64,000 nt of DNA from Chitinophagaceae bacterium (GTDB lineage: Bacteria > Bacteroidota > Bacteroidia > Chitinophagales > Chitinophagaceae): NCBI GenBank assembly GCA_020403455.1, contig JADBXP010000024.1, positions 62,001 through 126,000 of the forward strand, given 5' to 3'. Below the pieces are notes generated by a model. It was not told the origin of the DNA. It saw only the letters and a list, made by a program, of their open reading frames with translations, and made no database searches. Shown here one piece after another: positions 28,559 to 37,515 of this stretch. Numbering within the stretch: the stretch's first letter is position 1; the number at the start of each line of letters is the position of its first letter. The position numbers were made by a program, and so were the translations under genes.

Positions 28559-28617
28559 GATAATTTGTTTTATGTGATGCCGGCGCTATCCCACCGACGA
28601 AAAACCCTTTTTAAGGG
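28559..28617 (-). promoter_or_regulatory. Structured 5' leader of the rplM operon (candidate autoregulatory element)
   Basis: On the minus strand, the transcript would begin near 28617 with a CCCTT-AAA-AAGGG hairpin (28605-28617), followed by a second stem GTCGG/CCGGC (one G-U pair, 10-nt loop) and a short single-stranded run to the ATG. At about 60 nt this leader is longer than those of most other promoter-assigned genes here (about 20-25 nt). Whether L13 binds it is unknown. Confidence 0.35.
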
Positions 28618-28621
28618 AGTG

Positions 28622-28653
28622 CAAAGTTAGGCAGAGTTTGTCATTTTTTTCAA
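28622..28653 (-). promoter_or_regulatory. Promoter of the rplM ribosomal operon
   Basis: On the minus strand TTG (28651-28653), 21-nt spacer and TAACTTTG (28622-28629), a full match to the Bacteroidota consensus. Confidence 0.8.
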
Positions 28654-28790
28654 TAAAAAAAGCATTTTTTTTCATCGCATCTTTATAAGTGACTGATAAT
28701 CAATAAAAATATTGATCCGTATTTTATAACAATCGCCCTCCATCAACTTCAATCCTCAACAGTCCAGTCCATCACTTGTCCCTAACCCGC

Positions 28791-28798
28791 TACCTTTG
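28791..28798 (+). promoter_or_regulatory. -7 box of the amidohydrolase gene promoter
   Basis: TACCTTTG matches TAnnTTTG and ends 17 nt before the proposed TTG start codon at 28816. The nearest TTG upstream (28776-28778) is only 12 nt away, so the -33 element is not convincing. Confidence 0.5.
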
Positions 28799-28815
28799 CA
28801 CTACAATTCATACAC

Positions 28816-29988
28816 TTGAGTCTTCGGAAACTACAACCCCAACACATCTTCACCGGTGTGGAACTCCTGCCTCCCGGACAGGTATTGGTAGTGGAAACTT
28901 CCGGTAAGATCATCGATATCGTACCAGTAGCAGATGCCGGTGAAGGAATCGAACAGGTGGAGGGCTGGATTTCACCGGGATTGATCAATTGCCACTGCCA
29001 CCTTGAACTGAGTCATCTCCAGGGAGTGGTGCCGGAAAAAACCGGATTACCCGGTTTCGTTCAACAGATCCTCACTCATCGCGACGCAGATACTCACCGT
29101 CTCCAGCAGGCCATGGAATCGGCCGATCACTCTATGTGGGAAGCCGGCATTCAGGCAGTGGGTGATATCTGCAACCGAATCGATTCACTGGATGTGAAAA
29201 ATGCCTCCCGCATCACCTACCATCATTTCATAGAAGTGAGTGGGTGGATGCCCGAGGTTGCAGAAAAAAGATACCACTCGGCAGTACAAATTGTTCAATC
29301 ATTCCTACAAAGGTCCGGGCGGGCCTCGCTGGTTCCTCATGCACCTTACTCTGTTTCCGAAGAACTCTGGAAATTGTTGATGCCAAATTTTCCTGAACAG
29401 CCCATTACCATACATAACCAGGAATCGAAGGCAGAGCAATTGTTGTTTGAAACAGGCAAAGGCGAGTGGCCCGATTTTTTTGCAGCATGGCAAATCAATC
29501 ACGAACACTTTAAACCTTCCGGAAACAGCAGTCTGCAAACTGTTTTCCCCTATCTGCAATCCGCCTCTTCACTCCTACTGGTTCACAACACTTATACATC
29601 AGCTGCAGATATTGAATGGGCAGAAAGCCGGCATCCGTCTATTTTTTGGTGTTTGTGTCCGCGTGCTAATAAGTACATTGAAAATGCACTTCCACCACTT
29701 GAATTGCTGCGCCAAAAAAATTGCCGCATTGTGTTGGGAACCGATAGCCTTGCCAGCAATCACTCTTTGAGTTTACTGGATGAATTGAAAATGCTATCTC
29801 TTCATTTTCCTTCTATCCCCGCTGAAGAAATGTTGCGATGGGCTACTAGTGAGGGGGCAGCTGCTTTGCAGCTGGAAGACCAATTGGGTCTTCTTCGACC
29901 GGGAACCCATCCGGGAATTCTTCAACTGGAAAATATCAGTCCTAACCACGAGATAGGCGATGGTACCCGAATAACCCGTTGGTGGTAA
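28816..29988 (+). CDS. Amidohydrolase family protein (aminodeoxyfutalosine deaminase-like), TTG start
   Basis: Metal-dependent hydrolase/deaminase of the amidohydrolase superfamily, 390 residues. Metal ligands are visible: HCHLE after the first beta strand (GLINCHCHLELSHL), the histidine in ITIHNQES, the histidine in LLVHNTY and the aspartate in VLGTDSLASN. The spacing and GTDSLAS motif resemble nucleoside/aminoatrazine-type deaminases, including enzymes proposed for the futalosine menaquinone pathway; the substrate is not determined. No ATG exists near the N-terminus: the frame starts at TTG 28816, placed 17 nt after a -7 box, so a TTG start is likely. It ends convergent with recO. Confidence 0.85.
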   Translation: MSLRKLQPQHIFTGVELLPPGQVLVVETSGKIIDIVPVADAGEGIEQVEGWISPGLINCHCHLELSHLQGVVPEKTGLPGFVQQILTHRDADTHRLQQAMESADHSMWEAGIQAVGDICNRIDSLDVKNASRITYHHFIEVSGWMPEVAEKRYHSAVQIVQSFLQRSGRASLVPHAPYSVSEELWKLLMPNFPEQPITIHNQESKAEQLLFETGKGEWPDFFAAWQINHEHFKPSGNSSLQTVFPYLQSASSLLLVHNTYTSAADIEWAESRHPSIFWCLCPRANKYIENALPPLELLRQKNCRIVLGTDSLASNHSLSLLDELKMLSLHFPSIPAEEMLRWATSEGAAALQLEDQLGLLRPGTHPGILQLENISPNHEIGDGTRITRWW

Positions 29989-30006
29989 TTCTTTTCTTCT
30001 ACGCAA

Positions 30007-30744
30007 CTATTGTAAAATATCCTGAATCACCTGCCAACTGCGCAGCGTGCCAAAGTCGGCAACATGTAAGGCATAAAACTGCAGGTAACTTGTGAGCAGC
30101 TCCTTGCGAAGGGTTCGGGTTACCGATATTTCCTCCAGCCGCCCTGTATCTGTAATCATCTGAACCAAAGAGGTAGTTGCTGCTGCTTCCCCATCCAGAA
30201 AATAAGGGTGTGCCGGAATCTGAGCAACAAACTGTCCCTCCTGCAAATCCAGGACCGGTGTTTGGTTGGTATAGTTGCCTTGTAATTGAAATCCGATCAA
30301 GGCAGACAATCGAAGTGCAAAAAAAAGTGGGAAGTTGGCTGTGATTTTTGGTGTTGCCTGATCCAATTCCTGCAAACTGTTTTCTATGAATTCATACAAA
30401 TCAGAATTGGGCTCGGGCTGTCGAATACAATGCTGCAGCATTTCAATCATGAAAAGTGCTACTGTATTTTTTACAACTTCTCCGTAAACAGTCGTGTAAA
30501 GATAGCCCCAGTTGACCTCGCGAATGTATTGTAGGTTCTTGGAGTCCTGGTGGTATACCACCAATTCCAGGATAGCCCCGGGTTGAAAGCAGGCAGACTT
30601 ACCCTCCGACTTGCCTGAACTTTTCCTGACCCCTTTGACAAGGTAATTTTGCAACCCAAAATGGGAGGTATAAATGGAACTGATCAGACTGGAATCACCA
30701 TACCGGGTCGTACGAAAAACAATACCGCGTGTTGCCTGAATCAT
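30007..30744 (-). CDS. recO: DNA repair protein RecO
   Basis: Recombination mediator that loads RecA on SSB-coated gaps with RecR. The 245-residue protein has the N-terminal OB-fold (TRGIVFRTTRYGDSSLISSIYTSHFG, KGVRKSSGK) and a helical C-terminal domain. The four zinc cysteines found in some RecO proteins are not present, as in several Bacteroidota. It lies 65 bp after pheS on the same strand. Confidence 0.95.
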   Translation of the reverse strand: MIQATRGIVFRTTRYGDSSLISSIYTSHFGLQNYLVKGVRKSSGKSEGKSACFQPGAILELVVYHQDSKNLQYIREVNWGYLYTTVYGEVVKNTVALFMIEMLQHCIRQPEPNSDLYEFIENSLQELDQATPKITANFPLFFALRLSALIGFQLQGNYTNQTPVLDLQEGQFVAQIPAHPYFLDGEAAATTSLVQMITDTGRLEEISVTRTLRKELLTSYLQFYALHVADFGTLRSWQVIQDILQ

Positions 30745-30809
30745 ACGATGTTTTGAAAATGAATTCCGAAGGAAACAGAAACTACAAGAACGTTCAAGTT
30801 GAAGACACC

Positions 30810-31841
30810 TCAGACGACTCCTGAAAACTGCTGTAAGAACCGCACATCATTTTGCGAATAAAGACGCAGATCGTTGATCTGATATTTTAATTGCGTGATG
30901 CGTTCTATTCCCATACCGAATGCAAATCCGGTATATTTATTCGGGTCAATGGAAAAGTTTTCTAATACACGGGGATGCACCATTCCGCTTCCCAATATCT
31001 CTACCCACCCTGAATGTTTGCAAACACTACATCCTTTTCCTTCACAAATCAAACAGCTGATATCCATTTCAGCACTGGGCTCGGTGAAAGGAAAATAGCT
31101 GGGCCGAAACCGAACCTTGACATTTTTGCCCAACATTTCCTGAACAAAGAAATAAAGTGTTTGCTTGAGATCGGCAAAACTTACATGCTCATCAATGTAT
31201 AAACCTTCCACTTGGTGAAAAAAACAATGAGCCCTTGCACTGATGGTTTCATTTCGGTAAACACGTCCGGGACAAATCACTCGAATGGGTGGTTGTTGTT
31301 GTTCCATTACCCTTGCCTGAACACTGCTTGTATGTGTGCGCAATAACCAAGCAGGTTCCTGTTGTATATAAAAGGTATCCTGCATGTCACGGGCCGGGTG
31401 GTCTTCTGGTAAATTCATGGCACCGAAGTTGTGCCAATCATCTTCAATTTCCGGACCCTCGGCAACCGCAAAACCAAGACGGCGGAAGATGGCCACAATT
31501 TCATTCCTTACCAGACTCAGGGGATGGCGGGTTCCAACAGGCAGGGGCGTGCCCGGTAAAGTGCGGTCCATCGAGTTTCCCCCGGCAATAACCGTGGGTT
31601 GCTGACTTTCTTTCAATGACTCCCATTGTTGCTCGGCCAATACCTTTAACTCATTCAGGTGCTGACCCATCGCCTTGCGCTGCTCAGGTGATACATTTTT
31701 CAGCTCTCCCATCAAAGCCTTGATCTGTCCCTTGGTGCCCAGGAATCGGATCCTGAAAACCTCGGCCGAATCGGGTTGGGCAGCATCAAATTGAGACATC
31801 TCCTTTTTACAGTCCTCTATCTGTTGTATCAATGTATCCAT
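30810..31841 (-). CDS. pheS: Phenylalanine-tRNA ligase alpha subunit
   Basis: Class II aminoacyl-tRNA synthetase subunit; the alpha2beta2 enzyme charges tRNA-Phe. 343 residues from the ATG at 31841 (an upstream GTG/ATG extension to 31868 is unlikely). Seen are the N-terminal coiled coil, HPLSLVRNEIVAIFRRLGF, motif 2 around CPGRVYRNETISARAH, FTEPSAEMDISC and motif 3 GFAFGMGIERITQL. The insertion CLICEGKGCSVCKHSGW is a cysteine-rich pattern usual in this family. pheT is not adjacent. Confidence 0.98.
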   Translation of the reverse strand: MDTLIQQIEDCKKEMSQFDAAQPDSAEVFRIRFLGTKGQIKALMGELKNVSPEQRKAMGQHLNELKVLAEQQWESLKESQQPTVIAGGNSMDRTLPGTPLPVGTRHPLSLVRNEIVAIFRRLGFAVAEGPEIEDDWHNFGAMNLPEDHPARDMQDTFYIQQEPAWLLRTHTSSVQARVMEQQQPPIRVICPGRVYRNETISARAHCFFHQVEGLYIDEHVSFADLKQTLYFFVQEMLGKNVKVRFRPSYFPFTEPSAEMDISCLICEGKGCSVCKHSGWVEILGSGMVHPRVLENFSIDPNKYTGFAFGMGIERITQLKYQINDLRLYSQNDVRFLQQFSGVV

Positions 31842-31918
31842 TCGGTAAAGATAAAACGCAAGTTTCACATAGTGAAAAGTTGCTGATTGTCAGATTATTA
31901 TCAAGTCAATACCGGTCT

Positions 31919-31949
31919 TTGCTCATCCCCCGGGAAAATCGTATCTTTG
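31919..31949 (+). promoter_or_regulatory. Promoter of the DUF4290 gene
   Basis: TTG (31919-31921), exactly 20 nt, TATCTTTG (31942-31949), then 21 nt to the ATG at 31971. A textbook Bacteroidota promoter. Confidence 0.82.
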
Positions 31950-31970
31950 CAGACACTAGTATATTGATTG

Positions 31971-32681
31971 ATGGATTACAATACCCAGCGGTCCGGACTT
32001 GATCTAAAAGAATACGGCCGCCATGTTCAGAAAATGGTTGAATTCTTGTTGACCATTGAAGACCGCGAAAAAAGACAGCAACAGGCACAATATGTCATCG
32101 AACTGATGGGATTCCTGAATCCACAGTTGAAGACAATAGAAGACTACCGCCATAAATTGTGGGATCACCTTTTTTTCATCAGTGATTTTGCACTCGATGT
32201 TGATAGTCCTTATCCCAAACCCTCCCGCGAAACTTATCATCAAAAGCCCGACCCGCTTCCTTATCCCAAACGCCATCCCAGGTATGCACACCTTGGCCGC
32301 AACCTGGAAGTGGTAATTCAAAAAGCATTGCAGCAGCAAGACCCGGATAAAAAGGCAGGCTTTGCCCATGCCATTGCTTATTACATGAAATTGGCTTACA
32401 GCAATTGGCACAAAGAACTGGTGCATGATGACACCATCCGTGCAGAATTGAACAACATCACCGGAGGACAACTTGAATTCAGCAATACTCCCTTCATCAA
32501 GCACCGCAACCAGAATTTTGAACGTGATGATTTCCCACGAGGTGGCGGAAGATGGCAAAACAAGAAAAATTTTGGCGGCCGCGGCGGCGGAAGAAACAAC
32601 AGACCCGGCGGAGGCAGAAGCAACCAGGGTGGTCAACGTGGTAACCGCAACGACAGAGGAAATCAGTACAACCGCTATTAA
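31971..32681 (+). CDS. DUF4290 family protein with RGG-type low-complexity tail
   Basis: A 236-residue soluble protein. The N-terminal 180 residues are the DUF4290 helical domain (DYNTQRSGLDLKEYGRHVQKM, PQLKTIEDYRHKLWDHLFFISDF, YAHLGRNLEVVI), known from Bacteroidota without assigned function. From about residue 183 the chain becomes glycine/arginine/asparagine-rich (GGRGGGRNNRPGGGRSNQGG and onward), like RNA-binding RGG tails. The ATG at 31971 is preferred to the preceding in-frame TTG. The next gene, gmk, is 168 bp away. RNA association is an inference from the tail only. Confidence 0.88.
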   Translation: MDYNTQRSGLDLKEYGRHVQKMVEFLLTIEDREKRQQQAQYVIELMGFLNPQLKTIEDYRHKLWDHLFFISDFALDVDSPYPKPSRETYHQKPDPLPYPKRHPRYAHLGRNLEVVIQKALQQQDPDKKAGFAHAIAYYMKLAYSNWHKELVHDDTIRAELNNITGGQLEFSNTPFIKHRNQNFERDDFPRGGGRWQNKKNFGGRGGGRNNRPGGGRSNQGGQRGNRNDRGNQYNRY

Positions 32682-32849
32682 GCTACCGGCATTGACCGTA
32701 CTGCTGATCATAGATCCCCTCTCTTTCCCGAAAAAATTGAGTTTTGGTAGCCGGAAAAATATATTCCTACCAATGGTGCATTTTCAATTGCAGAAGATCA
32801 AACCACCTGTAAGTGCACAATAAATTGTTTCTTTGCTGAAAGTCCGGAC

Positions 32850-33455
32850 ATGGGCAATCCTCCTTCACCGATTATTATCATTACTGCCCCTTCCGGTGCA
32901 GGAAAAACTTCGATTACCCGCTATCTCTTGCAGAAATACCCCTATCTGGCCTTTTCTGTTTCCGCTGCCACCCGACAACCGCGCGGAACCGAAAAAGATG
33001 GAGTGGATTACTATTTCATCACTGAGGAAGATTTTCAAAAGAAAATTGCTGCCAATGAATTTGTAGAGTGGGAAATGGTTTATCAGGGTAAGTATTACGG
33101 CACACTTCACTCAGAACTAAACCGCATCTGGCAACAGCAGCAAGTGCCAATGCTCGATATCGACGTAAAAGGTGCCATTCATGTTCAACAACAATACCCT
33201 GAACAGTGTTTCTCTTTGTTCATAGAGCCACCTTCGCTTGATGAATTAAAAAATCGCTTGCTGGCAAGGGGTACAGAAACTGAAGAGAGTTTACAGGCGC
33301 GCCTCGGTAAAGCAGCTTTTGAAATTTCTTTCAAAAATTATTTCGATCAGGTTATTGTGAATGACCGTCTGGAAGATGCCTGCGCAGCAGCAGAAAAAGC
33401 CATCGGAGAATTTCTGCAGTCCAAACAATTCCGGCAACAAATCATTCATTCCTAA
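32850..33455 (+). CDS. gmk: Guanylate kinase
   Basis: Phosphorylates GMP to GDP, needed for GTP pools and (p)ppGpp metabolism. 201 residues with P-loop ITAPSGAGKTSITRYLL, the GMP-binding FSVSAATRQPRGTEKDGVDYYFI stretch and the LID region SLQARLGKAAFE. The usual neighbour yicC is absent. Followed after 61 bp by an SDR gene on the same strand. Confidence 0.98.
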   Translation: MGNPPSPIIIITAPSGAGKTSITRYLLQKYPYLAFSVSAATRQPRGTEKDGVDYYFITEEDFQKKIAANEFVEWEMVYQGKYYGTLHSELNRIWQQQQVPMLDIDVKGAIHVQQQYPEQCFSLFIEPPSLDELKNRLLARGTETEESLQARLGKAAFEISFKNYFDQVIVNDRLEDACAAAEKAIGEFLQSKQFRQQIIHS

Positions 33456-33516
33456 TCGCTTTACAACCAAATTCTTTTATTATCTCTTCAATTTTTTAAA
33501 AAACTAAATCCATATT

Positions 33517-34335
33517 ATGTCATTCAAAAACAAAACGATTTTCATCACCGGTGCCAGCCGTGGCATCGGTAAAGCCATGGCACTGAAACTGGCTGCCGAA
33601 GGAGCACAAATTGTTATCGGCGCCAAAAGTGTAGAAGAAGACCCAAGGTTAGGAGGAACAATTTTTAGTGCTGCGCAGGAAGTAGAAGCAGCAGGCGGAA
33701 AAGGACTGGCCATTCAACTGGATATTCGTTATGAAGACCAGATTCAAGCCGCCATGGAAAAAGCAGCAGCTCATTTCGGTGGTATTGACGTCGTAATCAA
33801 CAATGCATCTGCTATTCAATTAACCCCAACGGATAAAACTGAAAGCAAGCGATTTGATTTGATGCATGACATCAACGTGCGGGGAACCTTCCTCATGGTA
33901 AAACATGCACTTCCTTTCCTGCGCAAGGGCAATAACCCACATATTCTCACTTTATCACCACCCATCAATCTTGATCCCAAATGGCTGGCAGGACATGTTG
34001 CCTACACTGTTTCCAAGTACAGCATGAGCATGATGGCGCTGGGATGGGCAGCAGAATTCAAAGCAGACGGCATTGCCTCCAATGCTCTCTGGCCACGTAC
34101 TACGATCGACACGGCTGCAGTGCGCAACCTGTTGGGTGGACAAGCCCTCGCGAATATGAGCCGCACGCCTGATATTATTGCAGATGCAGCACATTATATT
34201 TTAAGTCAGCCTGCTGCGGAATGTACCGGCAATACTTTCATCGATGAAGAGGTACTGGCAAAAGCCGGCATCACCGACCTGGAAAAATATTCCGTTGTTC
34301 CCGGGGCTACCTTGTATAAAGACTTGTTTGTGTAA
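33517..34335 (+). CDS. SDR-family oxidoreductase, HSDL2-like
   Basis: NAD(P)-dependent short-chain dehydrogenase, 272 residues. Cofactor motif TGASRGIGKA, the NNASA motif, and catalytic Tyr-Lys in HVAYTVSKYSMSM are visible. The extended motif after the cofactor site (GAKSVEEDPRLGGTIFSAAQEVEAAGGKGLAIQLD) and the IDTAAVRNLLGG loop match the hydroxysteroid dehydrogenase-like 2 / peroxisomal-type SDR group, often linked to fatty-acid metabolism; substrate unknown. The M20 hydrolase gene follows after 27 bp, suggesting co-transcription. Confidence 0.92.
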   Translation: MSFKNKTIFITGASRGIGKAMALKLAAEGAQIVIGAKSVEEDPRLGGTIFSAAQEVEAAGGKGLAIQLDIRYEDQIQAAMEKAAAHFGGIDVVINNASAIQLTPTDKTESKRFDLMHDINVRGTFLMVKHALPFLRKGNNPHILTLSPPINLDPKWLAGHVAYTVSKYSMSMMALGWAAEFKADGIASNALWPRTTIDTAAVRNLLGGQALANMSRTPDIIADAAHYILSQPAAECTGNTFIDEEVLAKAGITDLEKYSVVPGATLYKDLFV

Positions 34336-34362
34336 TATTGAAATAGTAAAAGCTCCTGAACT

Positions 34363-35817
34363 ATGAAAAGAAACCTCCTACTTGTTTCTTCGCTGGTAAT
34401 CGCTTTCCCTTTGTTTTCACAAAAGAAAACTACTGATACAAATACCGGTGATAAATTGAAAGCTACCGTTACTTCATCGTTGGATGCAGCATATCCTCGT
34501 TATAAAGATATTGCTCTTACGATATGGGATTATGCCGAAGTAGGGTACAAAGAGGTAAAAAGTGCTGCATTGCACCAGGAGACATTGAAAAAAGCAGGCT
34601 TTCAGATAGAAAACAATGTTGCGGGAATCCCCACCGCTTTCATTGCCTCATATGGTTCCGGAAAACCCGTTATTGCAATCCTGGCAGAGTATGATGCCCT
34701 GCCGGGCATTTCTCAAAAAGCTACTCCTGAAAGATCCAGTGCCGGAAAAGATGCAGGCCATGCCTGTGGTCATCATCTTTTTGGTACAGCATCAGTTGCA
34801 GCCGGTATTGCCATAAAAGACCTCCTGGAAAATAAGCAGTTCAGTGGAACAATCCGGGTATATGGAACTCCTGCAGAAGAAGGAGGAAGTGGTAAAGTTT
34901 ACATGGTTCGGGCTGGTTTATTTAATGATGTTGATGCGGTAATACATTGGCATCCGGGCGCCGATAATAGCATCACAATGACTAGCGCACTGGCCAACAA
35001 ATCTGCCAAATTTCGATTTCGAGGAATATCGGCTCATGCCGCAGCGTCACCCGATCGAGGACGCTCTGCTTTAGATGGTGTAGAAGCATTGGACCACATG
35101 GTTAATATGATGCGCGAACACATGCCACAGGAAACCAGAATCCATTATGTGATAACCAATGGAGGAAAAGCACCCAATGTAATCCCCGATTTCGCCGAAG
35201 TATACTACTATGTTCGACATCCTAAGCGGAATGTGGTAAAATCAATTTTTGAAAGAGTTGTAAAAGCAGCCGAGGGCGCTGCTTTGGGCACAGAAACCAA
35301 AATGGAATATGAAATTATTGGGGGCACACATGATCTCTTGCTGAATAGAACATTAGCGGAAGTTATGCAGGTGAATTTGGAAAAAGTTGGTGGCATTACT
35401 TATACCGAGGAAGAAAAAATATTTGCACAAAAAATTCAGAGCAGTTTTGATAGTAACCCTCCCTCCATTGAGTCAGCCAAATCAGTAAAACCATTGAGCC
35501 TGGATATGGATGCTGGCGGAGGCAGTACAGATGTTGGAGATGTAAGTTATGCAGTACCAACAGTTGGTTTAAGAACTGCTACTTGGGTACCCGGTACTGC
35601 TGCTCACAGTTGGCAAGCAATCGCCGCCGGCGGAACCGGGATTGGCACCAAGGGGATGCTTGTAGCAGCCAAGACAATGGCTTATACGGCAATTGATCTG
35701 TTTTTGAACAAAGAACTTATTGTGAAAGCAACCGAAGAATTTAAAAAAATGAAAGGTGATTATCAATACGAAGCACTACTCGGCAACCGTCCGCCTGCAT
35801 TGAATTATCGTGATTGA
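34363..35817 (+). CDS. Secreted M20-family amidohydrolase, AbgB-like
   Basis: Zinc amidohydrolase of the M20D group, 484 residues, with a signal peptide (cleavage near LFSQ, residue 20), so periplasmic or exported. Motifs: HACGHHLFGTASVAAGIAI, GTPAEEGGSGKVYMVRAG, VIHWHPGADNS, and SAHAAASPDRGRSALDG. The overall pattern and the DMDAGGGSTDVGDVSYAVPT segment resemble p-aminobenzoyl-glutamate hydrolase subunit B and relatives; an acyl-amino-acid or dipeptide substrate is equally possible. Followed by a bidirectional terminator. Confidence 0.92.
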   Translation: MKRNLLLVSSLVIAFPLFSQKKTTDTNTGDKLKATVTSSLDAAYPRYKDIALTIWDYAEVGYKEVKSAALHQETLKKAGFQIENNVAGIPTAFIASYGSGKPVIAILAEYDALPGISQKATPERSSAGKDAGHACGHHLFGTASVAAGIAIKDLLENKQFSGTIRVYGTPAEEGGSGKVYMVRAGLFNDVDAVIHWHPGADNSITMTSALANKSAKFRFRGISAHAAASPDRGRSALDGVEALDHMVNMMREHMPQETRIHYVITNGGKAPNVIPDFAEVYYYVRHPKRNVVKSIFERVVKAAEGAALGTETKMEYEIIGGTHDLLLNRTLAEVMQVNLEKVGGITYTEEEKIFAQKIQSSFDSNPPSIESAKSVKPLSLDMDAGGGSTDVGDVSYAVPTVGLRTATWVPGTAAHSWQAIAAGGTGIGTKGMLVAAKTMAYTAIDLFLNKELIVKATEEFKKMKGDYQYEALLGNRPPALNYRD

Positions 35818-35840
35818 TGTATTGCGTTTCCTACCGCAAG

Positions 35841-35871
35841 AAAAAAGGATGGTAATTGCCATCCTTTTTTT
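35841..35871. terminator. Bidirectional rho-independent terminator
   Basis: An inverted repeat AAAAAAGGATGG/CCATCCTTTTTT (35841-35852 with 35859-35870) has a U-run on both strands. It separates the M20 hydrolase gene (plus) from lysS (minus), which converge here. Confidence 0.9.
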
Positions 35872-35899
35872 AATTGTACTGCACTATACAAGTATATCA

Positions 35900-37423
35900 T
35901 TAGTCCATTTTCTCGGGCCGCATTTGCGGAAATAGCAGCACATCTTGTATGGATGGTTGATTGAGCATCATCATACACAAACGGTCAATTCCGATACCAA
36001 TTCCGGAAGTAGGAGGCATACCATATTCCAGTGCCCGAAGAAAATCATGATCGATGAACATGGCTTCATCATCTCCCCTTTCCATCAACTTCATCTGCTC
36101 TTCAAATCTTTCCCGCTGATCGATGGGATCATTTAATTCTGAATAGGCGTTTGCGAGCTCCTTTCCATTCACCATCAGCTCAAACCTTTCTACTAGTCCG
36201 GCTTTGGAACGATGTTTTTTGGTGAGTGGACTCATCTCCACCGGATAATCGATGATAAATGTGGGTTGTATGAACGTATGTTCAGAAGTTGCACTGAACA
36301 ATTCATCAATAAGCTTTCCTTTTCCAATTTTGGGGTCTACCGAAATATTCAGTTGCCGACATACATCTCTCAGCTCTTGTTCCTCCATACCTGACACATC
36401 GATGCCTGTATTTTGTTGTATAGCATCATATATGCTGATGCGGGGAAAGGGTGCTTTGAAGTGAATGATCTTATCACCCAATACCACATCGGTGGTACCA
36501 TGCAGCGTGAGAGCAATGGTCTCAAACAGCTGTTCGGTGATCTCCATCATCCAGATATAATCTTTGTAGGCAGTATACCATTCCAGTACTGTGAATTCCG
36601 GATTGTGGGTACGGTCCATCCCTTCGTTGCGAAAATTGCGGCTGAATTCATATACCCAGTCAAAGCCACCAACTATGAGCCGCTTCAAATACAATTCATT
36701 GGCAATGCGCAGATAAAATGGTATGTCCAGCGCATTGTGGTGGGTAATGAATGGGCGGGCGGCTGCGCCACCCGGAATAGATTGTAAAACCGGGGTATCC
36801 ACTTCTATGGCTCCGCGTTCATTTAAGAATTGACGGATGGTATTCACCAGACGGGTACGCTGAACAAAAGTTTCCCGCACTGCCGGATTGATAACAAGAT
36901 CAGCATATCGCTGTCTGTACCTGAATTCAGGGTCGGTTACAGCATCGTGTACCTGTCCTTCCTCATCTCTCTTCACTACCGGAAGAGGTTTCAATGATTT
37001 GGATAGCAGTGTGAGGGTTTGCACATGAACAGATGTTTCGCCTGTTTTGGTAACAAAGGCAAATCCTGTCACACCGATAATGTCTCCCAGGTCAAGGCCA
37101 TGCTTCACCAATACATCCCAGAGGGTGTAATCATTCTCTGGACAAATATCATCGCGCTTTACATATAATTGTATGATTCCCTGGCTGTCCTGAATCTTCA
37201 AAAAGAACACCTTGCCTTTATCATTGATACTCATGATTCTACCTGCCAGACAAAGTGAAGTGAACCGGTCCTTGGTTTCTTCTGTATAGCGGCTCTTGAT
37301 ATCCTGGGAATAATGGGTAACAGGATACAAAGATGCCGGGTAAGGATCGATGCCTGCTGTTCTTAGTTTCACCAGCTTTTCCCTGCGAATTAGTTCCTGT
37401 TCCGATAAATGCAATTGACTCAT
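35900..37423 (-). CDS. lysS: Lysine-tRNA ligase, class II
   Basis: Charges tRNA-Lys; 507 residues from ATG 37423. The N-terminal OB-fold anticodon-binding domain (LAGRIMSINDKGKVFFLKIQD) is followed by the catalytic core with motif 1 around RTRLVNTIRQFLNERG, motif 2 FEFSRNFRNEGMD-type sequence (YEFSRNFRNEGMDRTHNPEF) and motif 3 GIGIGIDRLCMM. The frame extends to 37477, but the promoter -7 box at 37446-37453 lies downstream of that start, which confirms the ATG at 37423. Confidence 0.98.
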   Translation of the reverse strand: MSQLHLSEQELIRREKLVKLRTAGIDPYPASLYPVTHYSQDIKSRYTEETKDRFTSLCLAGRIMSINDKGKVFFLKIQDSQGIIQLYVKRDDICPENDYTLWDVLVKHGLDLGDIIGVTGFAFVTKTGETSVHVQTLTLLSKSLKPLPVVKRDEEGQVHDAVTDPEFRYRQRYADLVINPAVRETFVQRTRLVNTIRQFLNERGAIEVDTPVLQSIPGGAAARPFITHHNALDIPFYLRIANELYLKRLIVGGFDWVYEFSRNFRNEGMDRTHNPEFTVLEWYTAYKDYIWMMEITEQLFETIALTLHGTTDVVLGDKIIHFKAPFPRISIYDAIQQNTGIDVSGMEEQELRDVCRQLNISVDPKIGKGKLIDELFSATSEHTFIQPTFIIDYPVEMSPLTKKHRSKAGLVERFELMVNGKELANAYSELNDPIDQRERFEEQMKLMERGDDEAMFIDHDFLRALEYGMPPTSGIGIGIDRLCMMMLNQPSIQDVLLFPQMRPEKMD

Positions 37424-37445
37424 AACCTCGTTTAACAATGTGGCG

Positions 37446-37479
37446 CAAAGATACGGGGCTGAAAAGAAACAGCACACAA
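37446..37479 (-). promoter_or_regulatory. lysS promoter
   Basis: On the minus strand TTG (37477-37479), 23 nt, TATCTTTG (37446-37453), then 22 nt to the lysS ATG. Confidence 0.75.
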
Positions 37480-37515
37480 TAGCTTAAAAGTGGCACCTCA
37501 AGAAAAAGCCAGGCC

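Noticed and set aside
32004-32711. A 235-codon minus-strand ORF with valine/serine-rich product
   Set aside because: It is the antisense shadow of the DUF4290 gene; its alternating low-complexity composition comes from the GC-rich RGG tail on the other strand, and no promoter or family motif supports it.
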